A DNA stretch of 64,000 nt from Persicaria tinctoria (Eukaryota; Streptophyta; Magnoliopsida; Caryophyllales; Polygonaceae): assembly GCA_037127255.1 (NCBI GenBank), contig JBANSL010000002.1:40278892-40342891 (forward strand). Reading direction: 5' to 3'. Positions 33,184 to 44,125 of this stretch are shown here, one piece after another. The position numbers and the translations under genes were made by a program. Position 1 is the first letter of the stretch. Each line of letters begins with the position of its first letter. The notes beneath the pieces were generated by a model, which saw only the letters and a program-made list of their open reading frames with translations, searched no databases and was not told the origin of the DNA.

Positions 33184-33569
33184 TTTCTCTACTAGTGGGC
33201 TAGGCTTGATCATGGCAATCTTCGAGATCTTCTATTCTTGGAAACTTGGACGCCATGATCTTCCAATTTGAATTCTCTCAATTTTGAACGCTTAAGGAAG
33301 GATATAAAATTCAAATAGCTTCCTGAAAGGTTAGTGAAAATATAATAATAATATGGAAGCATATAATAAAATAATATTCGAGCATAATAATATAAAGAGC
33401 AGGTTTTGTGTTTCATCAACACTGCTAAAGCTTCAAGACCTTTGACACAAACAGACTGTCAAGGCCTTTGAAACTTATTCCGATTTTCATCAAGGGAGTG
33501 GAGTTATCACTTAGGTTTCTAGCTCTCCATACTTATCCTTAGCAAAGTCATAAATGCATCCTTTCGAAT

Positions 33570-34334
33570 AGGGCTGGCAAATGGTACAGAAATTACCATA
33601 CCAACCACGTACCAACCACAAACCAACTATGTTGGTAATCACACTTGTGGTAACCAACATGGCAGCAACAATCGTGGTGGTAACCACGTGAAGGTGATAC
33701 GGTAATGGTAATGACATCTGAATACCATGGTTACCGAGTATGTATATATTTTTTTTTAATTTTTTTTATTATTTACTGTTTTATTGTTTTTACCTTTAAG
33801 TTTTAAGTTTTTAATTTTAGGTTTTTACTTTATATTTTGTGTTTTGATTTTGACCTTAATTGGTCTTTTCTACTATTTCTACCATTTTTATTAGAAACAA
33901 TAGGAACATTTTGAATGTTTGAAAACTTTGAACTTGTTTTGTTTAAGTTTGCATGAACATTTTGAATGTTTGAACAATTGAACTTGGTTTGTTTGAAGAC
34001 TTTGAACTTGATTTGTTTTGTACTTTTGGTTGTGAACTTGGTTTATTTGAATCTTTAATAGGTGGTAACCATATTATTTTTTGTAACCATATTTTTTCGT
34101 TCGATAACTTTGGTGTCTACCGGACTGTAGCCAAGGGATTTTAAAAAAATACAAACAAAATTGTAGTATGGTAACCATGGTAATGTACCGATGGTAACCA
34201 CAAGTCGTGGTTACCATATATGTGGTAACCACGACTTGTGGTTGGTACGTGGTATGAAAATCTGAATACCGCCAGTTGGTGGTTGGTACATGGTAATCAC
34301 CATTTTTTAGTGGTTACCGTACCATGCCAACCCT
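33570..34334. mobile_element. MITE with AGGGYTGGCA ends, inserted in Gy1 LTR (about 765 bp)
   Basis: Left end AGGGCTGGCAAATGGTAC; right end, reversed, AGGGTTGGCATGGTACGGTA. Near both ends are repeated TGGTAACCAC / GTGGTTACC words. The interior repeats GAACATTTTGAATGTTTGA twice and TTGAACTTG several times. No protein. The target duplication is unclear: either TA (Stowaway-like) or a degenerate 8-mer (TTTCGAAT against TTTCCGAG, as for hAT). Confidence 0.65.
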
Positions 34335-34500
34335 ATTTCCGAGCATCGGAACGTAAATCTGTGAATAAGCACAAAAGAGAGTAGATTCCAAACTTGCAAG
34401 ACAAACTATCAATGATATGAAATACTCAATAAACATGACATAGACTCCTGTAAATGCACTAACAATTACCTATAATGGCTATCTAGAATATGCATTATCA
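34335..34500 (-). mobile_element. Gy1 3' LTR, proximal end
   Basis: With 33510-33569 this is the part of the Gy1 LTR right of SIRE-A. It ends TGCATTATCA at 34500 and is followed by the purine tract, so the minus-strand LTR begins TGATAATGCA. Confidence 0.7.
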
Positions 34501-35999
34501 AACTCCCCCACACTTAAGCTTCGCTAGTCCTCGAGCGAATAATCAAAGAAACTCATACCTACAAACTCACCATTCATGCAGTAGCCTTACAAAAAGAAAT
34601 CGAATTTCAAAATTTTTAAGGAACACATGATCAAGTGAATCAACATTGTCGCATGTATCTAACAATCAGAGAATAAAAGTAGAGATCATCCAACCTTACT
34701 AGGGATTATCTGTTTCACTTATGCTCTCATGTGTTTATGCTTTTAAATTCAACTCTCAACTCAATCCAAGATGCAACTAAGCTCATAGAAATTGACAACA
34801 ATATCACCATATCTCTACCGAAATGTCATTACTTGCAGAAAAATAATAGAAATAAGCAATTTGGCTCTAGATTTCTCCCTTTTCTTCTTTTTTCTTTTTT
34901 TTTTCTTTTTTTTTCCAGCTTTTCTCTTTCTTTTTTTTCTTGATTTCTTTCGGCCTTGGTGTATTCCTTACGTGAGTCGCAAACATGGGTGTCATGAATG
35001 AACCCGGTTACTACATGATCAAGCTTTCTTCTTTAGTGGGTAGCTTTTGACACCGTTTTGCGCGAATCATACCCATGAGTGTCATGCATAGATCCAGTTA
35101 CTAAGTATCTCAACCATTTCCACTTTATTTCACATTCAACACTCAATAAACAACTAAAGCAAAAAATAAACATAAAAGCATAAACATCTGCAAGCAACAA
35201 AGATGTGAGTCGGCCTTGACAGTATATAGATAATGAAGTCAATATCAAGAGGTAGAAACATAAGGAGAGTAAATCACGCATATGAGCAAAAGGAATTATA
35301 TGATTCCAATAACGCTAAAAACAATCTCACAAGGATCGTCATATTGTTTAGGATTTCATTCATACTCCCATCTCGATCATACATGCTCAATTACATCACC
35401 AATCATGCTCCTCAAGAAACATTTTAGAAAAGAAAATAAGGCTAAGCACTTCCACTAAGTCGTAGGGTTTACAAGTCCATGCCATCAAAAAGCTTAGAGT
35501 TTCGCTTAACCAAGGTGGTTGTTTGAGTAATAACATATTATGCAACGCATGATATTTTTGTGATTTTTCAGATTTTTTTTTCTCAATGAAGAACATAACT
35601 AAAACATGAAACACAACTAAGACAATGATGAAAAGAAATAACCAGACACAAAATCCAAACACCAAGACATATAAATATTCAAGCATCCAAACAAAGGAAA
35701 TATCCAAACCAATTACAGATCATAAGAAACCAACAAAAGTACAGAAATGTCTCAACAAACTCATAAAACCATAACCGTACCCCCCCCCCCCCCCCCCACA
35801 CACACACATAAATATTGCATTATCCTCAATGCCGAAACACAAGGTCAACACAACAAATAAAAAGATCAAAGTGTAAGGAAGGTAAGCATATTACTCACTG
35901 GTGCGGCGGTGGAAACGGGTAATACTGCTAGAACTGCTAGACGAAAGAATCAAAGTTGCACTGGAGTCCGGTGATAGCACGGGACTAATACTTTTGCCT
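34501..35999 (-). other. Gy1 purine tract and non-coding 3' region
   Basis: The minus strand reads TTAAGTGTGGGGGAGTT (34517-34501) next to the LTR, preceded by CGAGGACTAGCGAAGC. No gene follows. Visible motifs: T-rich run at 34860-34945; ACACCGTTTTGCGCGAAT at about 35050, nearly identical to Gy2 at 38709; GGTTACTA words near 35008 and CAGTTACTA near 35095; a poly-C run followed by (CA)n at 35779-35808. Confidence 0.65.
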
Positions 36000-36691
36000 C
36001 TAGTAAATCGCATCCTGGAACTGGCGGAGATCATGATGGTAGTGTCTGAACAACATGTCTTGAGCAAGCTGCAACTGATGAATCTCATCCAACTGCTGAG
36101 AATAGTGGCCCGAGTGACCAGAGGAAGAAGAGGGAGCATATCTCGTATCAGTGTCCGAATCGTCATCCCTAGTCCGACTGGACTCACCTCTAACATAAGT
36201 AGCAACTAGGACATCCCATCCAACAACATCAGAGGGGACTTGACCCTCATCATCATCGTCGTCATCATCATCAAACCCAAAAGATAGCTCTACAGCCTTC
36301 GACGGAAGGTTGAATGCAACAATCATGGGACCCAAAGGAAGCTGAGCTGGTAGACGAATGATGTGGTCCCCCCTACGACCGACATGCCAGATAAAAGGGG
36401 CCTGATCGCCCTCCAATAAAATGCGCGACTCCCCATCCATAGGTACAAGGTAGGTAACTCTCACCCCACAACGCACATCAATCAAAGTGATCAATCCTCC
36501 AAAACCAATCGTCCTAGTGTCCCTCTGAGCTCCTCCAACCATCATATCAGCACACGCATCTAGGAGTAACCTCCGCCTCAGGTGTCAAGCAATACATCGC
36601 TGCCCATGCCTTCATGGAAACCTTGTTCAGCTCATTCTGTCTGAAGAAGGTGTTGTTGAGCACCTTGTGGCAGAGACGAAATGCGGGGTAG
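36000..36691 (-). pseudogene. Gy1 env-like / ATHILA ORF1-like protein, C-terminal part
   Basis: Minus-strand frames 36545-36000 (MMVGGAQRDTRTIGFGGLIT; acidic run of D residues; Q/H-rich tail) and about 36696-36547 (ITYPAFRLCHKVLNNTFFRQ, KVSMKAWAAMYCL). They are the downstream half of an ORF whose first half is at 50572-51020, separated by Gy2 with target duplication GTGAT. Frame changes occur at the Gy2 junction and near 36546. The pattern resembles the ATHILA ORF1-type proteins of plant gypsy elements, encoded between pol and the 3' LTR. Function is unknown. Confidence 0.6.
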
Positions 36692-36696
36692 GTGAT

Positions 36697-38195
36697 TGAT
36701 AGGCTAAAACCAACACCCACAAGTGTATGGGGTTTATTTGTAGTAATCAAGTGTCGTATCCACAAGGACCGGAGGAGTATGGATTGTAATTTCAAGCTAG
36801 TTCAACCAAGTTCAGGATAGACAAACAGATTTGAGAGAGTGTGTATAAAGTAACCAAGAAAATCGATTTAATGTTGAGAGATATATATGGGGAAGGTGTT
36901 CTAGGGTCAAAGATTTACCAACAATGCATCATCAATAGACCAAAATATTTTCTTACTTGAATGATATCTAATTCAAAAGTGAAGGTAGATCTTCCAAGGT
37001 AATCGCAAAGTTCCTCTCGAAATCAAGGCAAATGTGTCTAAATTGGTTAATGATCGCCTCTCGGTCTCAACCAACCAATTTAGACCATTTCCGTGCTTAG
37101 AATTCTAGGTAATAATCGTGCAAACATAACCATCTCGGTCTCCGTCGATACAGTTATCACCTAAAATGTCTATGATGATCTAGAGATCCACAAGAAGTTC
37201 AATTTCTCTTCCGATAAACTAAACTTTAGGCTTAATCCTATGGTTCAAATGGTTTCAATAGCCTCTCGGCCTAAATTCACCATCTAGGTTCCAATTCGGG
37301 GTCTTAGTCTCTCGATTTCAAACCCCAAAATCAGTTCTAATCGACTCTCGTCAACTAGGGCTGGCGCGATAGGATTAAATCACTAAATAGAATCAAATAT
37401 CATTCAAACAATACTAAGAACAAGCCTATTTTCGCATTGTCGGGACAATCCAAACCCTAGAATAGGAAATCTAGCAACTCATGGATAAGTACATGCTTGA
37501 TTCAATCAAATTCGGCAAGACAAACATATAACAACAGAGATGGAACGGAAATTACCGGAATTTGATAGATCGAACAAGTTTTTCTTTCCAAAAATCTCTA
37601 GTCTCCAAAGCTCTCTAAAGCTCTCCTACAATGTTAGATTTTTCGGCCTCCACTGGTCTCCCCCCGTTTCAACCTTTCGAATCCTCCTTTGTTTAGAAAA
37701 GAAAACGAATTTAATTCGGAACACAGGAAACACTCGGCCGAGTGGTTTCTGCACTCGGTCGAGTGGACTCTGAAAAGCAATGCCTGTAAAGCACTCGACC
37801 AGAGTGAGTCTTGAGTGGTTTCTGCACTCGGTCGAGTGCCTTCTGGCTTGTTCATCTTGACTTCACTCTGGCACCACTCGGCCGAGTGGTTTCTGGAGCT
37901 TAGCTTTGCCGAGCTTGCTTCGCTTCTTTTGGCATGTTTCCTTGATTCCGTGCTTCCTAGCTCATCTTTGATGACTTTTTAGCGTAGCGAACATCATTGA
38001 GCCACCTCTTTCTCTTTAAACTCTTGAATTGACACAAAAACCGCTCCGCAACGCCTGAAATCATAACAACCGAGCGGTAGACACCGATTCCACCAAACTA
38101 AACCAAAAAGGGCCAAAAATATATATAATGCTTACTCAAAGGCCCTAAACCCAATGCAAACATGCCATAAAATCATCACTAAATATATGCTATCA
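36697..38195 (-). repeat. Gy2 3' LTR (1499 bp)
   Basis: Bounded by TGATAGGCTA (36697) and ATGCTATCA (38195). The left 240 bp and right 155 bp match the 5' LTR remnants at 40789-41022 and 50413-50566 with few differences, confirming both ends. Non-coding. Confidence 0.93.
37731..37888. repeat. Cluster of 14-bp palindromes in Gy2 LTR
   Basis: CACTCGGCCGAGTG occurs at 37731-37744 and 37875-37888; CACTCGGTCGAGTG at 37752-37765 and 37825-37838; a damaged copy CACTCGACCAGAGTG lies at 37792-37806. Copies are often followed by GTTTCTG or CTTCTGG. Four near-identical palindromes in 160 bp cannot be chance. Confidence 0.92.
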
Positions 38196-39738
38196 AAATA
38201 CCCCATACTTAACCTTGCTTGTCCCTAAGCAAGACTAAGACAATAATCACAAAATAGCATCTACTAATGTAAAATATTCGATGAATGCCGTCCTAGCATA
38301 TCATAGCCAACAACCAAAGCTCAACTAGCTCATCAATTTCCAAACCCTCAAAATGCGTTTTGCTCAAATCTCAACCTCAAAACTCATCATCCACAAAGCT
38401 TGAAAAGCGTCAACAAAATCACCGCTTAAATTTATGCACACAATAAAATCATAAGGGCTTTATAGGGCTATGATGGGGCTAAGGTGAAAACAGTTTTTCA
38501 GGCCATGTGGTGCTAAAATTCGGGAAAATGGATCATGCAAGAACAATCGGAAAAACACCAACTTCAAATAATCAAACTCATACCAATCCACCAAACAAAC
38601 TCCATCACAACAACTTTTTTATCTTCACTCTTGTCAGCCACTTCAAAAAAAATTCTCTTTTTTTTTTCTTTTCAATTTTTTTTTTCAAGAATTTTTTTCT
38701 TCACTATCTAGTCTCAACACCGTTTTACGCGAATACAAACATTTGTGATGAATGCAGCCGGTTACTAAGTGCCTTGTTCATCTCACTTTGCATTTCTTCC
38801 TCCTTGTGTGAATTTTATTCTCTACAAGCACGATCGGTTACTAACCGTATTTTTTCTCTTGACTTTTGCACAAGAGTGAATTTTATCCTCCTCTTATCCC
38901 AAGACTTTTTCTTTCTCTCTTTTGTTTTTCCTTTTTTTTTTTCCAATCACAATCAAGAGAAATCATCTCATACTTGAAGCACATCCACACAACAAAACAC
39001 ACTATCATGACCCAAAATCCCGGATTGGGTAAAGGCAAATAGCGGGCTATGAAAATCTTGTGGAGCTACCAAATAAATAAGCTTCTAAGGCTCAGAAGGC
39101 TTCAAGCAGATGGTCAAATGCAAGGGTAGGTAAGGATAAATGGGCTGACAAACTGCCTCAATCATATTTAAATTTGTGCACATAAACCCAATAATGCGGT
39201 ATCAAGTCAAGATCGAGTATCCAAGTATAAGGCAAGATATACACATAATAGAGGGTATACATGTTATCTAGTCAAACAAGGCAGTAGCTCAATGCTCAAG
39301 CAATCATCAAATATTCCAATAAGCACGGGCCAAATAGACACAAAAACTGCAAAAATTGTGAAGTATTCACCCCCACCCCATACTTAGACAAAACATTGTC
39401 CTCAATGCGTAAACCCATCAAGGAAGAGATATGAATACTCACAATTTCAACATGTAGAACAAGTGTCTTGAAGGTGGCCAAGCCAAAGTCATATGTGTCG
39501 AAAACTGAACCAAGTCAAACAACACCAACAAAACAACAAAACTCGGCAAGATGGGGGTTAGTAAATAGGTGCCAAACACCTTCAATTCATCTCAAAACAC
39601 AAACAATATTCTCAATATAGCACACTCTCCACCCCATACTTGCACTTTTGCAAATCAGCTTAAAAAAAAGACAAAAGAAAAAAAAAACTGAAAACTAAAA
39701 ATAAAGAAAACATACCTCGGGTTGCCTCCCAAGAAGCG
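38196..39738 (-). other. Gy2 purine tract and non-coding 3' region
   Basis: The minus strand reads AGTATGGGGTATTT next to the LTR, preceded by GCTTAGGGACAAGCAAGG. The rest carries T-rich runs (38650-38700; 38920-38945), the block ACACCGTTTTACGCGAAT at 38709 shared with Gy1, and CGGTTACTA words. At 39724-39745 is the GGTTGCCTCCCAAGAAGCGC segment, also present near the pol end of Gy1 (51745-51768). No ORF of note. Confidence 0.65.
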
Positions 39739-40656
39739 CTAGTTTAAGGTCTGAAGCCGACCCTTATTACCTTCGAGAAGCTTAAATCGACCTGAATGAA
39801 CGGTCCATAGCTCGTCCCATCCTTCCAGCAAAGTCTTCTTGCAGTGACATGATTTAGATCGCTTTTCGCTTAAGCTCCATAGGCGTGTGCTTCTCTTCTT
39901 CTTAGCCCATTGGCCCTTTGTGCCTTCATTGTCACCACCGTCTTCAAATAATAAGATCACCTCTTGGGACTTGATGGGAGGCGGTATGTCGTCAGGAACT
40001 TCAATTGATATATCCTCCTTGTGCCATCTTGCAAGCATTCCGGCAAATGCCCCAAATTGTTGATCAACATTCTCTTGAACCAATCCTTCAGAAAACAGTG
40101 ATTGCACCATGTATGCTTGGTGAACAGCAAATCGGGGCTCTTCTTTGGGCTCATCCTCCTCAAAATCAATCTCTGCCTCCATCAACTCTTGCACATGCTC
40201 TTCCAAACTTTCCGCAATCTCAAAAGAAATACCAGTGCAATTTTCATTGTCGCTGACATCTGTTTGGCTTGGGAGACATTCCGGAATAGCTACAGAATTC
40301 AATGTGTGTTGCTCTAATTGAGCTTTGAGCTCCGCTATCCTAGCGACTAGCTCATCAATGGATGAATGTGAATAAGGCTCTGGATCAGTAGGAGGTTGCA
40401 AAGGTTGGCATTGAAGCTCGACTGAATCTCTTTCATAAGTGCTCTCCCACTCGTAATGTCCATCGGGATTGGAAATGCGGTACATGAAATCCGCATCACG
40501 AGAGGTGGGAGCTAGCAAAACCGGGCATTCACTAATTGTGTGTCCAAAACCACCACAAAACTCACAATAGGCATATGTCCCATAAATAGAGAACTGATGA
40601 TCTCGAGTGGCATGACCAAAGAACGCACAAACATCACAGAAGGGAACATGACTCAT
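39739..40656 (-). CDS. Gy2 zinc-knuckle ORF (gag-derived)
   Basis: ATG at 40656, stop at 39739, 305 residues, no internal stop; the frame is also open upstream into the LTR, but MSHVPF is the first ATG after the primer site. The N-terminus has two knuckle-like motifs: CDVCAFFGHATRDH (C-X2-C-X4-H-X4-H) and CEFCGGFGHTISEC (C-X2-C-X4-H-X4-C). Then comes a Ser/Pro-rich part, a helix IDELVARIAELKAQLEQH that could dimerise, a very acidic segment and a basic end (KKKRSTRLWSLSEKRSKS). Knuckles normally end a gag; here they begin the protein. It may bind element RNA. No protease follows. Confidence 0.7.
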   Translation of the reverse strand: MSHVPFCDVCAFFGHATRDHQFSIYGTYAYCEFCGGFGHTISECPVLLAPTSRDADFMYRISNPDGHYEWESTYERDSVELQCQPLQPPTDPEPYSHSSIDELVARIAELKAQLEQHTLNSVAIPECLPSQTDVSDNENCTGISFEIAESLEEHVQELMEAEIDFEEDEPKEEPRFAVHQAYMVQSLFSEGLVQENVDQQFGAFAGMLARWHKEDISIEVPDDIPPPIKSQEVILLFEDGGDNEGTKGQWAKKKRSTRLWSLSEKRSKSCHCKKTLLEGWDELWTVHSGRFKLLEGNKGRLQTLN

Positions 40657-40764
40657 CTTCAAAAATGCATATCTGAAACCAAAAACAAAAAGAAAAAAAA
40701 AATCAAAGCAATAAAAAGAACTTAGTGAACTAGTCGTCAAAAAGACGATGGATACTAGCACCAG

Positions 40765-40782
40765 TCCCCGGCAACGGCGCCA
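40765..40782 (-). other. Gy2 primer-binding site (tRNA-Asp)
   Basis: The minus strand reads TGGCGCCGTTGCCGGGGA, 18 bases complementary to the 3' end (with CCA) of plant tRNA-Asp. It starts six bases inside the 5' LTR end at 40789. tRNA-Asp priming is usual for several Athila/Tat-type plant gypsy elements. Confidence 0.9.
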
Positions 40783-40788
40783 GAAACT

Positions 40789-41022
40789 TGATAGGCTAAA
40801 ACCTACACCCACAAGTGTATGGGGTTTAGTTGTAGTAATCAAGTGTCGTATCCACAAGGACCGGAGGAGTATCGATTGTAATTTCAAGCTAGTTCAACCA
40901 ATTTCAGGATAGACAAACAAATTTGAGAGAGTGTGTATAAAGTAACCAAGAAAATCGATTTAATGTTGAGAGATATATATGGGGAAGGTGTTCTAGGGTC
41001 AAGGATTTACCAACAATGCATC
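40789..41022 (-). repeat. Gy2 5' LTR remnant, left part
   Basis: Matches 36697-36940 of the 3' LTR with few changes and stops at the SIRE-B insertion. The last five bases GCATC (41018-41022) should be the SIRE-B target duplication. Confidence 0.9.
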
Positions 41023-42020
41023 TGAAGGTTCGATAATATAAAAACAATGTAATAAGAAATACTCTAGAAGGGGGGTTGAATAGAGTATGCCCGTTTTTCG
41101 CAGAAAGTCTCAAGACTTTTGGAGCTTGTACCAAAACCTTTGAGATTAAACCTGAATCACAAAGTTAGACAATCGAACCAAGTGCGGAAATAAGGTAAAA
41201 CAAATAAGTAAAGAACACGAGTAATTGTTTACGAGGTTCAGCACAACTTGGCCTACGTCCCCGCCTAGGGTTCTTCCACAACCCTACGATTCAAAGGCTT
41301 TATTGATTCGCTTAGCTTAGGATCCTAATAGCTCACCGAGAAGCCTCTCTCCTATACAATTGCAATCTAGTCAACTCACGTTCCCTTGGAGTCCTAGACC
41401 AATCTAGAAGAGCCCCACCTCTCTCAGCTATCTAGTACAATCCTCTTACTCTCACAAATCAATAGCCTAGTGCAACTTCCCGAGTTATAAACTCTCGAGT
41501 AACACTATAATTGAATATATCCTATAAGATCACAGTGACTCTCAAAGGCTTTGAAATCAACAACAAACTCTTTGAGCGCTTAGCAGAGAGACACTTTGGT
41601 AGACAGATCTTGCTTGAATGAAAGCTCGTGTGTAGCACTTGTATATATTCTGTCTTCTTCCTTCTTTCCTTTATATACGAGTGGAATGGCGCCTGAGGAT
41701 CTTCACCAACGGCTCTATGAATCAAGCTTGATCTTCAATCTTCTATATATGGACACTTCGAAGTCATGATCCGTTTTGAATAGGATCTCCTCATATGCAC
41801 CAAAGGAAAGAGATAATCTCGAATATACTTCCTGAAACGGTTAGTCCAACATATATATATAATATAACGGAAGTATATAATAAGATAAAATAATATTCGG
41901 ACAATTAATATAGGTTTTGTATTTCATCAACTGTTAACGCTCCAAGGCCTTTGACACAAAATATCCTGTCAAAGCCCTTGAAACATTTATTCCAATTTCC
42001 ATCAAGGGAGGGAGTTATCA
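41023..42020 (-). repeat. SIRE-B 3' LTR (998 bp)
   Basis: TGAAGGTTCG at 41023 to GGAGTTATCA at 42020. A TATATAAAG TATA box lies at about 41669-41677 on the minus strand. Confidence 0.95.
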
Positions 42021-42033
42021 ATCTCCCCGTTGA
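42021..42033 (-). other. SIRE-B polypurine tract
   Basis: The minus strand reads TCAACGGGGAGAT directly before the LTR terminus. Confidence 0.8.
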
Positions 42034-42378
42034 TGAAAGACAAAACATGTGCATCCCTGCAACTTAGTCAAACAGATATATCATAAGCAAAATCGGACTA
42101 AGTACCTGCATGGGTTAGACAAATGTTGGATCAAATTTTTAAATCATGCAAAAACCATCCAATCGAAAACAATAAATCAAAAAACCAAGGCCTTCCAAGA
42201 CCTTTAAGCAGAGGTTTTCAAAGTCTAAGCATCACAGATCATCTCCCCCTTTTTGTCTTTCAACAAAGGGCGGAGGTAAAACAGTCACCAAAACAGTTAC
42301 CAAGAGTTTTGAAAACGTTTCCAAAAACCAGCAATGTACAAGTTTCAGGGGTGGGATAGGGTGGGTTAAGGTTTAGGC

Positions 42379-43673
42379 TTAGTCATCCAGAGCATCATCA
42401 GTGAGCCTCGTCCACAGTCCTTCCAGCATCTTTGAAATCCCGCTCATCTCCGTCATAATCTCCTTCTGCAGCTCCTTAATATCCAGGCGAACCTCCTCCA
42501 AGCCCAACTCTAGGTTGTCCATGCGTTCATCGAAAGCTGGAGCAGTGGGAAAGGCTTTTGAAGGAGTGACAAGACTCAAGGTCCCTTGGGGAGACCGAGT
42601 GATGCCAATCTTTTCAAGGCGTTTAGAGTCGAACTTACCCGTATGACGCAGTTGTTCTTCATTTTTGACATCAATTCCAGAAGCTTTGAAGATAGGGGTC
42701 AAAAGGGTAGCAAAGAGGAGGGGAGAGCCTTTTCTAGCTTTTCTGGCATGAGCCATGGTTCCAAGGATAGTGTTGGTCAGATCAAGATCAAGGCTGGGGA
42801 TTTTTTTAGGAGCTCAATGCAAGGTAACTTCAAAGCTTCAAATAACTCAAAATCTAAAAAATCAGAACAACTAATCGTACGAGTTCGAAACTCGTCTACC
42901 CACTTACCAACAGTCTCAGCATCTTGAAACCAAGAGGAGGGCAGGGATTGATTTACCTGGATATAGGCCGGGGGGTCTGCATTCTTTCTGCGCGCAACTG
43001 TTGGAGCAGCTCTCTTGACAGGCGCTACAAGACTCTTGACAATGCCCTTCCTGGTGCGCTTGGGGGATGGAGGCTTGATAGGAGCAGGGGCTTTCCGCTT
43101 CTTCGGAGACGGGGGAGGAGGAGGAGAAGGAGAGGGAGATTCTTCCTCCTTTTCGTCCGACCCCGAGTCCTCACCGGACCCCGCTTCATCTCCTTCAGGT
43201 TCCTCGTCCTCTCTAGATCCCTCTTGCTCTTCTTCTTCAGGCTCCTCCTCGGATGGAACCTCCTAGGCTTCGGCTTCCTTCCGAATTCGCTCAGTTTCTT
43301 CCTCGGCCAGTTTCTTAGCAAGTTCGGCCTCCTCATCGGCCTTTTTCTTCCTCAAGGCCTCCTCCCCGACTTCCTTGGCAGCATCTCTTTCCAGGAGGGC
43401 GTCTAGGTCATCTTCCTCCTCATCCTCGTCTGGTTCCTCGGCCAAGATCTTCCTCTTCCCTTTCTGTTTAGCACTGATCGGCTTCTTAGCAGAGCGCTTT
43501 TGAGAGCCCTTGGGAACAATGGCCGAGCTCTCGGCGATGGTGCTCTGGACGACAGTTGGGATGATAGCTTGAGGAGCGGGTTCAGGTGTGGGAGAAGTAG
43601 CAGTGGCCTGACGTCCCTTGGGGGTGGCGCCAAGTCTTTTGGGTGTGACAGCTTTCTTGGTTTTGGGTGCCAT
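42379..43673 (-). pseudogene. SIRE-B env-like ORF, broken
   Basis: ATG at 43673 (MAPKTKKAVTPKRLGATPKG), open for 136 codons to a stop at 43263, then the frame resumes. The acidic/basic coiled-coil part (EEDDLDALLERDAAKEVGEE) is kept. About 400 bp of the central domain (equivalent to 10090-10495 of SIRE-A) is deleted, joining CTTGATC to CCCCAGCC sequence. The C-terminal 125 codons (42756-42379) are open. The position after pol is that of the SIRE env-like gene. Confidence 0.75.
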
Positions 43674-44125
43674 GGAGGAAATCGGCTAGGGTTTTCTTAG
43701 AACAGATGAGAGATTAAAGAGGGAGAAGGTGAAGGGTTTGGATTAATTCAGAGTGTGGGTTGTGATCGGGTACAGTATTGGGTTTAAGTAGAGGGAGTGA
43801 TGGGACGGGTTTAGAGTTCCAAGGAAAGAAATCATTACATTGCCAATTTGAAAGGCTTTCAAATTCAAATATCCATTAACATCGGACTGAACAAACCGTG
43901 AGATTAAGTTCCAAAAATAAAAGATCTTAACGGTTAAGAAACTCACAGAAATAGGTAATTTTGAAATTCAAAAAAAAATATAATTGATTAAATATCTAGA
44001 GAGATATTAACCAAAAATATATGATTCGATAAATGTACTCCACCATTTAGTTCACACACCTTGACATTGTTCTCAAGGGTCTTGATACTAGGTAGAATTT
44101 ATCTTTCGTAAAGGGAAAGCTCCCC

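Larger units (their letters stand above)
28965..33197. mobile_element. CACTA-2: non-autonomous CACTA element carrying two host gene fragments
   Basis: Target duplication GGC (28962-28964 and 33198-33200); the intact 3' LTR of SIRE-A has a single GGC at this place. Terminal repeats: left CACTAGTAGAAAAATGG, right (reversed) CACTAGTAGAGAAAGCC. Subterminal repeats on both sides are variants of TTTACCACGGTTCCG and ACCGAAGTAAA. No transposase is visible. Inside are plus-strand fragments of an MPP-alpha gene and an ABCI20-like gene, a PIF-like MITE and a tRNA-like sequence. It is a different family from CACTA-1, with different terminal and subterminal repeats. Confidence 0.92.
8301..33509 (-). mobile_element. 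SIRE-A: SIRE/Maximus-type Ty1/copia element with nested insertions
   Basis: LTRs at 8301-9345 and 28228-33509 (the latter split by CACTA-2) start TGAAGGTTCGATAAT and end GTTATCA on the plus strand. The 5-bp target duplication is CTTAG (8296-8300 and 33510-33514). A purine tract adjoins the 3' LTR and a tRNA-iMet-type primer site adjoins the 5' LTR. Coding order on the minus strand is gag, PR-IN-RT-RNase H, env-like. It was then hit by CACTA-1, a MULE-like MITE, Gy3 and CACTA-2. The two LTRs differ at roughly two dozen sites by eye (about 2%), so it is older than SIRE-B. Every coding part is broken; it cannot be autonomous. Confidence 0.92.
28228..33509 (-). repeat. SIRE-A 5' LTR split by CACTA-2
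   Basis: LTR parts are 28228-28964 and 33198-33509. Removing CACTA-2 and one GGC gives about 1046 bp, matching the 3' LTR length of 1045. The LTR TATA box lies at about 28910-28920 on the minus strand. Confidence 0.93.

Noticed and set aside
34731..35001. Phe-rich ORFs
   Set aside because: Created by the T-rich run of the Gy1 3' non-coding region.
36547..36795. 82-codon ORF starting MKLQSILLRSLW
   Set aside because: Its first 33 codons lie in the Gy2 LTR, and the same start occurs in the other LTR at 40887; only the part after the junction (ITYPAF...) is Gy1 coding sequence.
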